In this document: positions 54,130 to 63,753 of the stretch, in pieces | Numbering within the stretch: the first letter of the stretch is position 1 | Layout of the letters: each line of letters starts with the position of its first letter | Origin: JAJPHW01 sp963771505 | GTDB taxonomy: Bacteria > Acidobacteriota > Terriglobia > Terriglobales > Acidobacteriaceae | Direction of reading: 5' to 3' | Assembly (NCBI GenBank): GCA_963771505.1 | Contig: CAVYTO010000001.1 | Location: 372,001 to 436,000 of the forward strand | Length of the DNA stretch: 64,000 bases | Notes under the pieces: model-generated | What the model saw: only the letters and a program-made list of their open reading frames with translations | The model's database searches: none | What the model was told of the DNA's origin: nothing | Position numbers and translations under genes: made by a program

Positions 54130-55424
54130 AATCCCAGAAGAAGATGTTGTCGTTGTTGGTGGTGATCGCGCTGCCGGCGGTTCTTTGGTCAGGCTTCGGT
54201 TCAAGCAAGGCCCCCCAAGGGGGACCCACTCCTCCGTTTACTGACTATCGCTACGAGAGCCCGGGCACGGAAAGGAAGATTACCGCGCGAGATCTGCCTC
54301 AGCCCTACGCTACGAAATCAGCAGGAAATCCCCCAGACGTCGCACCCCGCCCTGCCGACGTCTGGCCGCAGGCTCCGGCAGGTTTCAAGGTCGAACAGTA
54401 CGCGACCGGTCTCGACAACCCTCGGCTGACCCGGACCGCACCAAACGGTGACATTTTTGTTGCGGAAACAGACCCTGGAAACATTAAAATATTTCGCGGC
54501 TTGAGAGATGGAAAGCCCGTGCAAACCGAAGTCTATGCCGGCGGTTTGCGAGAGCCGTTTGGCATCGCCTTTTACCCTCCTGGGCCGAATCCGCAGTGGC
54601 TGTATATAGGAGACACCGACGCGGTCGTTCGCTTTCCCTACTCCAATGGCGATTTGAAAGCGAAATCCAAGCCGCAACACGTCGCCGATCTGCCTCATGG
54701 TCGCGGCCATTCGACTCGCGACATCCGGTTTTCGCCCGACGGCAAGAAAATGTACGTCTCGGTCGGTTCAGGATCAAACGTCGACGATCCCGACACTCAT
54801 TCCGGCGAGAAGAATCGGGCCGACATTTTGGAATTCAATCCCGACGGTTCGCAGCAGCGCGTGTACGCTTCAGGAATCCGCAACGCCGTGGGCCTGGCGG
54901 TCGATTCAAAGACCGGGGAGCTGTGGTGTTCCGTGAACGAACGCGATGGGTTAGGCGACAACCTCGTGCCAGATTACATCACTCACGTTCAGGACGGGGG
55001 ATTCTACGGATGGCCGTGGTGGTATACCGGATCGAATCAAGATCCGCGGCACAGCGGCAAACATCCAGAATTGAAGGATAAAACCCTCGTACCGGATGTG
55101 CTGCTGCAGCCACATAACGCTTCCTTGGAGATGACGTTCTACGATGGAAACCAGTTCCCCGCCGAATATCGCGGAGACATTTTCGCCTCTGAACATGGTT
55201 CATGGAACAAGTCAGTGCGCGCAGGATACGAAGTCATTCGCGTGCCCAGGCACCAGACCGGCCACGCTTCCGGCGAGTATGTCGATTTCATCACCGGCTT
55301 CGTGACGAAGGATGGAACCGTATGGGGCAGGCCCGTGGGCATTACCGTGGCGCAGGACGGCTCGCTGCTCGTCACAGACGACGGCTCCAATTCCATCTGG
55401 CGGGTAAGTTACGTCGGCAAGTGA
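54126..55424 (+). CDS. Secreted sorbosone-dehydrogenase-type (PQQ-like propeller) enzyme
   Basis: Exported oxidoreductase of the sorbosone/glucose dehydrogenase beta-propeller group. An N-terminal hydrophobic signal (LSLLVVIALPAVLW) is followed by GFKVEQYATGLDNPR, RHSTRDIRFSPDGKKMYVSVGSGSNVDDP (with a PQQ-type His in GRGHSTRDIRFSPDG) and VYASGIRNAVGLAVD. The C-terminal part includes ADEHGSWNK-like SEHGSWNKSVRAGYEVIR. The length is 432. It is coupled to the HAD gene (ATGA overlap). The natural sugar is unknown. Confidence 0.88.
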   Translation: MKSQKKMLSLLVVIALPAVLWSGFGSSKAPQGGPTPPFTDYRYESPGTERKITARDLPQPYATKSAGNPPDVAPRPADVWPQAPAGFKVEQYATGLDNPRLTRTAPNGDIFVAETDPGNIKIFRGLRDGKPVQTEVYAGGLREPFGIAFYPPGPNPQWLYIGDTDAVVRFPYSNGDLKAKSKPQHVADLPHGRGHSTRDIRFSPDGKKMYVSVGSGSNVDDPDTHSGEKNRADILEFNPDGSQQRVYASGIRNAVGLAVDSKTGELWCSVNERDGLGDNLVPDYITHVQDGGFYGWPWWYTGSNQDPRHSGKHPELKDKTLVPDVLLQPHNASLEMTFYDGNQFPAEYRGDIFASEHGSWNKSVRAGYEVIRVPRHQTGHASGEYVDFITGFVTKDGTVWGRPVGITVAQDGSLLVTDDGSNSIWRVSYVGK

Positions 55425-55448
55425 GAGATCAAATTTTTGGCTGCGCTT

Positions 55449-55982
55449 CTATTCTGATTCGCTTTCCAGCGCGCTCAACGTTTCGTCATCGACATTCCAC
55501 TGCTTGAGTATCTGAAAGATCGTCTTAGGATTGAATCCGGCCCGCATCAATTGGCGGAACACACGGGCCGCCTGTTTCCGGTCGTCCGGTTGTTTGATCC
55601 TCTTGCGGCGCAAATATTCGCGAGCCTGCTTCTCGTCGCTGACCTCGTCAAAAACTTCCCCAACCGCTTGCTCGATCACTTCTCCATGGACGCCTTTGAT
55701 TTTCAAATCCGTGACAACTCTTCTGCGCCCAAGCTTCTCATTATCCCTCCGCAATGCTGAATAGGCTGCGGCATAGCGGGCGTCGTTTAGATATCCCTGA
55801 TCTTTCAGGCGTCGAATCACCAGCTCCACCAGAGTCTTTCCATACTCGGTTTCCATCTCGACGCGTGGTCGCAGCAAGCGCTTGAGTTCGGCAACCGAGC
55901 GCATTCGCCGCCCCAGTGCTCCCACGGCATAATCGTAGAGTTCGCTCTCGGTATCGAGTTTTCGCGGGCGAGCGAAAGCCAT
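55449..55982 (-). CDS. recX: Regulatory protein RecX
   Basis: 177-residue RecA modulator with the three-helix repeats of RecX. Typical segments are LYDYAVGALGRRMRSVAELKRLL, VIRRLKDQGYLNDARYAAAYSA and a final MRAGFNPKTIFQILKQWN. No recA is adjacent, so it lies apart from its usual partner. It converges with the sorbosone-type gene and is divergent from the M13 peptidase. Confidence 0.88.
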   Translation of the reverse strand: MAFARPRKLDTESELYDYAVGALGRRMRSVAELKRLLRPRVEMETEYGKTLVELVIRRLKDQGYLNDARYAAAYSALRRDNEKLGRRRVVTDLKIKGVHGEVIEQAVGEVFDEVSDEKQAREYLRRKRIKQPDDRKQAARVFRQLMRAGFNPKTIFQILKQWNVDDETLSALESESE

Positions 55983-56124
55983 GATGCACTCAAAATACTC
56001 TTTTCATTCAGTCTGCGAAACTTGGCCCGCCCTTCCATGGCTCCGTGCTACCCTTTACAGTCGCTTGCCGTCTAAATCTACGAAGCCGCGCGCCCGAAGC
56101 GCAGCGCCCCATGGGAGTCTTTAC

Positions 56125-58209
56125 ATGAACTGTATCCACCGGAATTTTCGTGTTTTCCTACCATCCTTGATCGCGCTGAGCGCCCTGATTTTTGACGCCG
56201 CGCAGATGCCTGCACAAAATCAACCGAAGTCCGACACTCACGGGATTGCGGTCAGCCACATGGACGTCTCCGTAAAGCCGGGTGACGACTTTTACCACTA
56301 TGCAAATGGCGCGTGGATTAAAAAGACCGAAATTCCAGCTGACCGCGGCGGAATCGGCGTTTTCACAACCCTGTCGGACTTGAGCAACAAACGCACAGCG
56401 AGCTTAATCGAAGACGCCTCGAAGTCAAATGCGGCTCCCGGCTCCGGCCAACGTAAGATCGCCGACCTTTACAACTCCTACATGGACGAAGCTGGCATCG
56501 AGAGCAAAGGCGCCTCGCCGATACAACCGCACCTCGCCGCAATTGCCGCGATCCGCGACAAGAAGGAACTCGCATTTGCACTGGGCGAAAGCCTGCGCGC
56601 CGACGTTGACGCCCTCAACAACACTAATTTTCACACGCCGAATTTGTTCGGACTTTGGGTGGCACCCGGATTCAACGATCCAGAGCACTACAATGCCTAC
56701 CTGCTGCAAGGCGGTCTTCAGCTTCCCGATCGCGATTACTACCTGTCGGACTCCGAGCATATGCGCGGGATCCGCGAGAAATACCTGGTTCATGTTTCGG
56801 CGATGCTTAAGTTGGCTGGGTTCAGCGATTCTGACGCCCGCGCGATGCACATTGTTGAACTGGAGAAGGCAATCGCCGAGAAGCACCTCAGCCTCTCCGA
56901 TAACGATGACATTCACAAAGCCAACAATCAATGGACCCAGGCAGACCTTGCAGGCAAGGCCCCCGGCCTAGACTGGGCTGAATATTTGCGCGGCGCAGGC
57001 TTGAGCAAGCAGGAAAGCTTTATCGTGTGGCAGCCGACGGCCTTTGCCGGCGAGTCCGCGCTCGTAGCCTCAACCGCACTCGATACATGGAAAGATTGGC
57101 TCGCCTTCCACCTCGTCGAAGCCTACGCGGGCGTTCTGCCTAAAACGTTCGCTGACGAGCGCTTTGCCTTCTTCGGCAAAACCCTCTCAGGTACGCCTGA
57201 GCAACGCCCTCGCTGGCAACGTGGCGTGTTCGTCGTCAACGGCTTGCTCGGGGATGAAGTCGGCAAAATTTATGCGCAGAAATATTTCCCGCCCGAAGCG
57301 AAGGCATCCGCCGAGCAGATGGTGGCAAACATCAAGGAAGCTTTCCAAAAGCGCATCGACGCCCTGACCTGGATGGCTGACTCAACGAAAACAGAAGCGA
57401 AAGCGAAACTGGCTACGTTGTATGTCGGTGTTGGATATCCCGAAACCTGGCGTGACTATTCCGACTACGAAGTGAAGGCCGGAGACATCTTTGGCAACAT
57501 CTGGCGCGGCAATCTTTTTGAGCTGCACCGCGAAATCGCGCGCCTCGGAAGCCCCATCGACCGCCACGAATGGTCCATGACGCCGCAGACGGTAAACGCA
57601 GTGAACTTACCGTTGCAGAATGCGCTCAACTTCCCCGGCGCGATTCTCCAACCTCCTTTCTTCGACGATAAAGCTCCGGCTGCGGCGAATTATGGCGCCA
57701 TCGGTTCGATCATCGGACACGAGATCAGCCATACCTTCGACTCCGAAGGCAGCGCGTTTGACTCGAAGGGCCGCGTGCGAAACTGGTGGACCGATTCAGA
57801 CTTGGCCCACTTCAACGCTGCGACCGCAAAGCTGGCAGCGCAATATGACACCTACAAGCCTTTCCCTGACCTCTCAGTGAACGGAAAGCAGACGCTGGCG
57901 GAGAACATCGCCGACGTCGCGGGAATTGCATCCGCCTATGACGGCTATCGCGCTTCGCTAGCGGGCAAGACTGCACCGGAAAAGGATGGCTTCAACGGAG
58001 ACCAGCAGTTCTTTATAGCCTTCGGCCAGAATTGGGGATCGAAAGCGCGAGAGGCATCGCTCCGCCAGCAGGTCGCAACCGACCCTCACTCTCCAGCTGA
58101 GTTTCGCGCGGCGACCGTGCGGAACATCGACGCCTGGTATGCCGCTTTCAACGTGCAACCCGGCGAGAAGCTTTATCTCGCACCCGACGATCGCGTAAAA
58201 ATCTGGTAG
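56125..58209 (+). CDS. M13-family metallopeptidase (neprilysin-like)
   Basis: Secreted zinc endopeptidase. The start is set at the ATG at 56125, which gives a signal peptide (FRVFLPSLIALSALIF, then AAQMPAQNQPKS). The zinc motif is HEISH at residues 532-536, with the third ligand region ENIAD at 593-597. The conserved NAYY-type segment is seen as NAVNLPLQNALNFPGAIL, and the C-terminus ends in the usual KIW. The length is 694. A bidirectional terminator follows its stop. Confidence 0.93.
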   Translation: MNCIHRNFRVFLPSLIALSALIFDAAQMPAQNQPKSDTHGIAVSHMDVSVKPGDDFYHYANGAWIKKTEIPADRGGIGVFTTLSDLSNKRTASLIEDASKSNAAPGSGQRKIADLYNSYMDEAGIESKGASPIQPHLAAIAAIRDKKELAFALGESLRADVDALNNTNFHTPNLFGLWVAPGFNDPEHYNAYLLQGGLQLPDRDYYLSDSEHMRGIREKYLVHVSAMLKLAGFSDSDARAMHIVELEKAIAEKHLSLSDNDDIHKANNQWTQADLAGKAPGLDWAEYLRGAGLSKQESFIVWQPTAFAGESALVASTALDTWKDWLAFHLVEAYAGVLPKTFADERFAFFGKTLSGTPEQRPRWQRGVFVVNGLLGDEVGKIYAQKYFPPEAKASAEQMVANIKEAFQKRIDALTWMADSTKTEAKAKLATLYVGVGYPETWRDYSDYEVKAGDIFGNIWRGNLFELHREIARLGSPIDRHEWSMTPQTVNAVNLPLQNALNFPGAILQPPFFDDKAPAAANYGAIGSIIGHEISHTFDSEGSAFDSKGRVRNWWTDSDLAHFNAATAKLAAQYDTYKPFPDLSVNGKQTLAENIADVAGIASAYDGYRASLAGKTAPEKDGFNGDQQFFIAFGQNWGSKAREASLRQQVATDPHSPAEFRAATVRNIDAWYAAFNVQPGEKLYLAPDDRVKIW

Positions 58210-58230
58210 TCGCGATACATTAAACCTTAC

Positions 58231-58253
58231 AAGCGCCCGATGTTGGGGCGCTT
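58231..58253. terminator. Bidirectional terminator between M13 peptidase and peroxiredoxin
   Basis: AAGCGCCC (58231-58238) pairs perfectly with GGGCGCTT (58246-58253) over a 7-nt loop, with short T-rich flanks (TCTTATT on the plus side). It sits in the 46-nt gap between two converging genes and can serve both. Confidence 0.65.
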
Positions 58254-58255
58254 TC

Positions 58256-58948
58256 TTATTGGATTTCCCGGAGAACTCCGACGATTTCTTTCGGCTCGGG
58301 ACGGTCGGTGTAATCCGCGTTGGCGGCGGCGTAGCGGATAATCCCGCTGCGATCCACAACGAACACTGCGGGGATTGGCAGCTCCCAGCTGTTGTCGCCA
58401 TTTGCCAGTGGCAAATTGACGAAAGCGCGACGATACACATCGATCTGGTCTCGCGGGACGGGATATGTCAGACCATACCTTCGGGCAACCTGATTGCCAG
58501 TGTCGCTGAGCAAAGGGAAGTTCAGGCGATGCTGGTCGGCCATGAAGAACGACTGCTTCACTGTTTGCGGGGAGATCGCGACCAACGAAGAGCCAGCCTG
58601 CTGAATATCAGTCAACTCACGCGCCGTCGCCTCCAGTTGTGCAACGCAGAAAGGACACCAACGTCCGCGAAAAAATATTACCGCCAGCGGACCCTGAGAA
58701 AGCAACACCTGGGAAGAAACTACAGTCCCGTGCTGATTCTCCAACTCGAAAGTCGGCGCGAGATCCCCGACCTTGACGACCACTTCGGCGACGCCACGCT
58801 CCACGAGTTGCTCGACAACCCGACGGTGAATCTGCTGATTCTCAGCCGGAACATACTTGGCAATGAGTTCTTTGCGCTCAGCAAATATCTCTCGCAACGA
58901 GCGCGAATCTTCGACGGCCCTCGATTCTTCTAAAGACCGCCATTTCAC
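58256..58948 (-). CDS. Peroxiredoxin-like (AhpC/TSA, thioredoxin-fold) protein
   Basis: Peroxiredoxin-like thiol protein. The N-terminal 60 residues are helical and charged; the thioredoxin fold begins at about residue 60 (VGDLAPTFELENQHG). The active site is FFRGRWCPFC, with Cys98 and Cys101 as a CxxC pair, and the usual LVAISPQTV segment follows. It ends in the VVDRSGIIRYAAANADYT strand region. The length is 230. Its stop is 46 nt from the M13 peptidase stop (convergent). It should reduce peroxides or act as a bacterioferritin-comigratory-like protein. Confidence 0.88.
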   Translation of the reverse strand: MKWRSLEESRAVEDSRSLREIFAERKELIAKYVPAENQQIHRRVVEQLVERGVAEVVVKVGDLAPTFELENQHGTVVSSQVLLSQGPLAVIFFRGRWCPFCVAQLEATARELTDIQQAGSSLVAISPQTVKQSFFMADQHRLNFPLLSDTGNQVARRYGLTYPVPRDQIDVYRRAFVNLPLANGDNSWELPIPAVFVVDRSGIIRYAAANADYTDRPEPKEIVGVLREIQ

Positions 58949-58996
58949 GCTAGGCTCGCTCTCTGATACCTATTCACTAACCGCGATCCACTGCCT

Positions 58997-60355
58997 CTAC
59001 ATTCCCGGCATTTTCATGCCAGCCAGCCGCCGCGCGAAGCTGGGCTTGCCCATCTGTTTAAACATCTTCCTCATTTGTGCGTACTGGCGCAGTAGGTTGT
59101 TCACTTCCTGTACGCTGGTTCCCGAACCGCGGGCGATGCGCTTGCGGCGACTTCCATTCATCACTTCATGATGGTGCCGCTCGAACGACGTCATCGAGCT
59201 GATAATCGCTTCAATGCGGTTGATCTGTTTTTCATCCACTTTGTCGGCGTGTTTTTGCAGTCCGGCAAACGGCCCGATACTCGGCAACATACCCATGATG
59301 TTCTGAATGGATCCCATCTTCTTCACTTGCTGCAACTGATCGCGGAAGTCCTCAAGCGAGAAGCCGTCGCCGGCCATGGCGCGGGTCGCCATTTCCTGCG
59401 CTTTCTTCTTGTCGACGTTCTGCTCGGCTTTTTCAATGAGCGACATGATGTCGCCCATCCCCAGGATGCGGGACACGATGCGGTCGGGATGGAACGGCTC
59501 CAGCGCGTCATACTTTTCGCCGACGCCGATGAACTTGATCGGCTGCCCCGTCACCTGGCGGATCGAGAGCGCTGCGCCACCGCGGGCATCGCCATCCATT
59601 TTTGTCAGCACAATTCCGGTCAGCGCCAGCTTCTTATGAAACTCATCCGCGGACTTCACTGCGTCTTGCCCAGTCATCGCGTCCGCGACGAAGAGAATTT
59701 CCGAGGGGTTGAGGATTTTCTTCAGCGACTGCATCTCTTCCATCAGCTGATCGTCGATGTGAAGTCGTCCTGCCGTATCCACGATCAAGACGTCGGAACC
59801 GGTGATCAGCGCCTCTTTGCGCGCCTCTCTCGCCAGCCGCTCAACCGTGGAGGTGTTGGCTTCAACATTCGCGCCTTCGTAAATGTTCGCCTTGATAGCA
59901 TTGGCGACAACTTTCAACTGCTCACGCGCTGCGGGACGATACACGTCCACGGAAACCAGTAACGGACGGTGCCCACCATTCTTGAACCAATTCGCCAGCT
60001 TGCCAGATGTTGTCGTCTTGCCAGACCCCTGAAGGCCCGCCATCAGCACGACCGTGGGCGGCTGTGAAGCAAACTTCACTCGCGCGGTGTCGGTCCCAAG
60101 CGAAGCGACCAGTTCGTCGCGCACAATCTTGATGACTTGCTCGCCCGGCGAAAGCGCCGTCGCCACCTGCTGGCCGACAGCTTTGGCCTGAATGTGGTCA
60201 ATCAACTCTTTGACCACTTTGAAGTTAACGTCGGCCTCTAAAAGAGCCAGCCGGATTTCGCGAAGGGCCTCACCAATGTTCTCTTCGTTGAGTACGGCCT
60301 GCCCGCGCAGGGATTTGAACGCTCGCTGTAGCTTTTCTGAAAGATTCTCAAACAT
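58997..60355 (-). CDS. ffh: Signal recognition particle protein Ffh
   Basis: GTPase and RNA-binding subunit of the SRP. The start is set at the ATG at 60355 (MFENLSEKLQRAFKSLRGQ). The NG domain has GLQGSGKTTTSGKLANW (P-loop), DTAGRLHIDDQLMEEMQSLK and TKMDGDARGGAALSI; the C-terminal M domain is Met-rich (MGSIQNIMGMLPSIGPF and RRKRIARGSGTSVQEVNNLLRQYAQMRKMFKQMGK). The length is 452, normal. No 4.5S RNA gene was recognised nearby. Confidence 0.97.
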   Translation of the reverse strand: MFENLSEKLQRAFKSLRGQAVLNEENIGEALREIRLALLEADVNFKVVKELIDHIQAKAVGQQVATALSPGEQVIKIVRDELVASLGTDTARVKFASQPPTVVLMAGLQGSGKTTTSGKLANWFKNGGHRPLLVSVDVYRPAAREQLKVVANAIKANIYEGANVEANTSTVERLAREARKEALITGSDVLIVDTAGRLHIDDQLMEEMQSLKKILNPSEILFVADAMTGQDAVKSADEFHKKLALTGIVLTKMDGDARGGAALSIRQVTGQPIKFIGVGEKYDALEPFHPDRIVSRILGMGDIMSLIEKAEQNVDKKKAQEMATRAMAGDGFSLEDFRDQLQQVKKMGSIQNIMGMLPSIGPFAGLQKHADKVDEKQINRIEAIISSMTSFERHHHEVMNGSRRKRIARGSGTSVQEVNNLLRQYAQMRKMFKQMGKPSFARRLAGMKMPGM

Positions 60356-60440
60356 AGTTGTAGATGCTAGTTTATCAGCCGCAAACAGCCCACGTGGAGA
60401 CGGGCGCCTCGGTTCCAGTCGAGCGGCAGCTCGACCGAAA

Positions 60441-60764
60441 ACCGGCAACGGATGGCAAGGCGTTCCTACTTATCTCAATGGGGTGACAGGAAACCAGCCG
60501 ATTGCGGGAGTGTTAGTCGATCCCGAGAGCCAAACCGTTTACGGAACCAGCCCATCGGGCGGTAAGTACGGCTTCGGCTCCGTGTTCGCGGAACAATCTG
60601 GCGCAGTGGAGCTCGTCCATAGTTTTTGCGCGAAGCTCCCCACCTGTGTGGACGGCCAGTATCCACAAGGCGGACTCATCGAAGATCAGGCGGGGAATTT
60701 GTTCGGTACGACCGAGACCGGCGGTTTCAAAGACTCGGGCGTGGTGTACGAAATTGTGCAGTGA
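60441..60764 (+). pseudogene. Truncated GloVer repeat gene (3' fragment)
   Basis: The plus strand encodes the C-terminal part of a GloVer repeat protein (IAGVLVDPESQTVYGTSPSGG and PQGGLIEDQAGNLFGTTETGG, then SGVVYEIVQ and a stop). It has no start codon, no ribosome site and no signal peptide, and its upstream end runs into the ffh region on the other strand. It is best read as a decayed 3' remnant of a gene like the one at 2636-3847. Confidence 0.75.
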
Positions 60765-60874
60765 ATTGCGCTTCAGAGGCGCGGTACCCCAAGTTCGCGC
60801 CATAAACGAGAGTGGACTCATTAGCTGCCAACGGAGCTAGCGTCGCCGCCGCGCAAAAGCTAATCTAGCTGTGA

Positions 60875-62494
60875 ATGAAACTTCGCGCGGACGCGCTCGC
60901 CAGCATCCAGACCGGGCAACCGTTCGACCTGTGCATTATCGGCGGCGGCGCGACCGGCGCCGGGTGCGCACTCGACGCCCAATTGCGGGGCTTACGTACC
61001 GTCCTGCTGGAAGCCGATGACTTCGCTTCCGGAGCGTCTGGAGCTTCCACCAAAATCGTCCACGGCGGCGTCCGTTATTTGCAGCAGGCGGTCACTCATG
61101 TTGATCTGCAACAACTGAGCGTAGTCAAACGCGCTCTGCGGGAACGTGCTCTAATGCTGGCGAACGCGCCCTACCTCACCCGCACCCTGGACTTCGTGGT
61201 GCCATGCTACAGCCCCTTCGACCTCGCCTACTACGCAGTCGGAATGAAGATGTACGACTGGCTGGCCGGAACTGCGAAGCTTTCGCCAAGCCGAAGGATT
61301 TCATCCGCCGACGCCATCCGCTTGCTGCCGGGCATGAATGCCGAACGATTGTCCGGAGCAATTGTTTATTCCGACGGCCAATTTGACGATTGCCGTTACT
61401 GCATCGCGCTGATGCAAACGTTCACCCGGCATGGCGGAGAAGCCGTCAACCACGCATCGGTCGGCGGATTTGAGAAAGATGCCGCAGGCACGCTGCAAGC
61501 GATTAGAGTTCGCGATGAACTGTCGCAACGGGAGCTTGTTGTTCGTGCGCGCTCGTTCGTCAACGCGACCGGCGCCGGTGCCGATAAGGTCCGCGAACTG
61601 GCGCGGCCGGGGGTTGTGCCGAGGATGTCGCCGAGCAAAGGCGTCCACATCGTGCTGCCGTTGGACGGATTTTCCGCCGATGCCGCCATGCTGATCCCCT
61701 CGACTGAGGATAGTCGCGTCATCTTCGCGATTCCCTGGCAAGGCCGCTTGCTCGTCGGAACCACCGACGATCCGGCGAACCCGGACGGGAAACTAAGCGT
61801 CACAAAAAGCGAAGCGGAATATCTGTTGCGTCATTTGAATCGCTATATCGGGCAACCGTTTTCGCCCTCGCAGATTGTTGGCACAAGCGCAGGCCTGCGG
61901 CCACTCTTGAAACGCGGGGACGGCCGCGCGACGGGAAAACTTGTGCGCGATCACGAAGTCGAACTCGATGAAGCCAGCGGCCTTATCAGCATCCTCGGCG
62001 GCAAGTGGACGACTTACCGCGCCATGGCTGAAGACACGATTGACGCGGTTGAGAAGCAACTTGGGCGGGAACGAACTCCTTGCCGGACCGCGCATTTCCC
62101 TCTGGCCGGCTCGGAGCGAGTGTCCGCAGAAGATTGGACGCGTCAAGTATCGCCGGAAACCGCGCTTCACCTGAAACAAACATTCGGCGCGGACGCTGGG
62201 CGGGTGATTGCACTCGCCGCTGAAAATCTGCGGTGGTTGGCACCACTCATAGCAGGCAGCCCGGCAATTCAGGCAGAAGTCGTTTACAGCATCCGTGAAG
62301 AAATGGCGGCGACCATAGAAGACGTTCTCGCGCGCCGCATCGGGTTGCAGCTTCTGAACTCGCAAAACGCAATGCGAGCCGCACCGGCGGTGGGAAACCT
62401 GCTGAGCGACACTGCGAACCGATCGAACGACGATGCCGTCCATGAATACGCCTCTCAGATTCGTCGTCAGGCTGAGGCCGTCGGATTCGCCTAA
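60875..62494 (+). CDS. glpD: Glycerol-3-phosphate dehydrogenase (FAD-dependent)
   Basis: Membrane-associated flavoprotein that oxidises glycerol-3-phosphate to dihydroxyacetone phosphate. The FAD motif is DLCIIGGGATGAGCALDAQLRG (residues 18-39), followed by EADDFASGASGASTKIVHGGVRYL, typical of GlpD/GlpA, and the C-terminal GGKWTTYRAMAEDTID. The length is 539, about 40 more than E. coli GlpD (501). The transcript starts after the GloVer remnant. Confidence 0.93.
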   Translation: MKLRADALASIQTGQPFDLCIIGGGATGAGCALDAQLRGLRTVLLEADDFASGASGASTKIVHGGVRYLQQAVTHVDLQQLSVVKRALRERALMLANAPYLTRTLDFVVPCYSPFDLAYYAVGMKMYDWLAGTAKLSPSRRISSADAIRLLPGMNAERLSGAIVYSDGQFDDCRYCIALMQTFTRHGGEAVNHASVGGFEKDAAGTLQAIRVRDELSQRELVVRARSFVNATGAGADKVRELARPGVVPRMSPSKGVHIVLPLDGFSADAAMLIPSTEDSRVIFAIPWQGRLLVGTTDDPANPDGKLSVTKSEAEYLLRHLNRYIGQPFSPSQIVGTSAGLRPLLKRGDGRATGKLVRDHEVELDEASGLISILGGKWTTYRAMAEDTIDAVEKQLGRERTPCRTAHFPLAGSERVSAEDWTRQVSPETALHLKQTFGADAGRVIALAAENLRWLAPLIAGSPAIQAEVVYSIREEMAATIEDVLARRIGLQLLNSQNAMRAAPAVGNLLSDTANRSNDDAVHEYASQIRRQAEAVGFA

Positions 62495-62519
62495 CGCCAA
62501 GACCTTTGCCCACGGCACG

Positions 62520-63662
62520 TCATCTTGTCTCGGCTTTACCCGCCCAAGCCTCCGCCGCCGCCACTCTTCGCGAGATCGAAGGATGCGAATGAAACAACGC
62601 CTCCACAATCTTCGACGGCTTCCGTTCAGAAAGATTCTGGCTGGCCAGCTTGTTCATCGACGTGATGAATGGGCCTACATCTGAAATCGAACGGAACGCG
62701 TAGCGGTCCGCCTGGCGTTCGTTATAGCGCGAGTAGGCGTTTAAAGCGGGCATCAACAAGAAGCCGAGGACCGTGAAAACCAGCGCCAGCAAAGGCAGGT
62801 TGGCAAAATCAGACAATGTCTCGAACATGTGCAAGCGATCGGTTGCATAATGAAGCGCGAAATTCGCTGCCCAGAAACCTACCAATGACGTTGCCGCCTG
62901 CACTGCAATACTCTTCAGAATATGTTTGTGGACATGATGCCCGAGTTCGTGCGCCAGCACAGCTTCGATTTCGTCCGCAGAATAATTATCGAGCAAGGTG
63001 TCGGCAAGAATGATCCGGCGCGTACTGCCCAAGCCGGTGAGCGCGGCGTTCGCTTTCTTCGTTTTCTCAGAAAGGTGCCATTTGTATACTCCGCGAACTT
63101 TTGTACCTGCGCGTTCCCCCAGGCGGACCAACCGTGACTTCAGGTCTTCGTCTTGAAGGGGTTCGAACTTGTAGAAGATGGGAAACAGGATCACTGGAGC
63201 CAACTGCGCCATGAGGATGAACAGCCCCATGAACGCAGCCCATGCAATCAGCCACCAATGCTCAGGGAATTGCCGCAGGATGAAATAAAGCACTTCAATC
63301 GCAACGCCACCAAGCACCAACCCCAGCAAGAATCCTTTAGCTTCATCCCACAGCCAGCCGCGCCATCTCTGATTAGAAAGTTGGTAGCTGCGCTCAAGCC
63401 GAAAGCCGTAAAAGTCCAAACCGAAACCAAGAATTTTTCCAGCAGCCAGAATCATGACGAGATAAAAAAAGACTGCAAGTGAGTAGTTGCGAAACGCCGC
63501 TCGATAGGCGAGGTCGCGAAGCAGGTTTGTCCAGCCAGTGGCGAGAAGCGCTACGAGCAAAAGCAGTCCGAAGGCAAAATCGAGAATACCCAGCCAGCGC
63601 TGAATGCGGTTATACCGCTGCACTTCCGGCGAATCCAGGTCCTGAGGGGTTGCGGGGCTCAT
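62520..63662 (-). CDS. M48-family (Ste24/HtpX-like) membrane protease
   Basis: Integral-membrane zinc protease. The start is set at the ATG at 63662. Several hydrophobic segments (residues 25-45, 61-80, 110-130, 135-155 and more) precede and flank the catalytic HELGH motif at residues 238-242 (AVLAHELGHHVHKHI). The third ligand Glu is in NERQADRYAFRSI. The C-terminus is in the MNKLASQNLSERKPSKIVEALFHSHPSISRRVAA segment, typical of Ste24. It converges with glpD. It probably degrades membrane or misfolded proteins. Confidence 0.93.
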   Translation of the reverse strand: MSPATPQDLDSPEVQRYNRIQRWLGILDFAFGLLLLVALLATGWTNLLRDLAYRAAFRNYSLAVFFYLVMILAAGKILGFGLDFYGFRLERSYQLSNQRWRGWLWDEAKGFLLGLVLGGVAIEVLYFILRQFPEHWWLIAWAAFMGLFILMAQLAPVILFPIFYKFEPLQDEDLKSRLVRLGERAGTKVRGVYKWHLSEKTKKANAALTGLGSTRRIILADTLLDNYSADEIEAVLAHELGHHVHKHILKSIAVQAATSLVGFWAANFALHYATDRLHMFETLSDFANLPLLALVFTVLGFLLMPALNAYSRYNERQADRYAFRSISDVGPFITSMNKLASQNLSERKPSKIVEALFHSHPSISRRVAAAEAWAGKAETR

Positions 63663-63753
63663 CGTTGCTTCAATTATGCCGCATGAGGATGGCTGATTGG
63701 CGTCCAAAAGGGTGTCGTCCGAAAAACAGGCTCAACAGAACCCTCGGCGCAAG

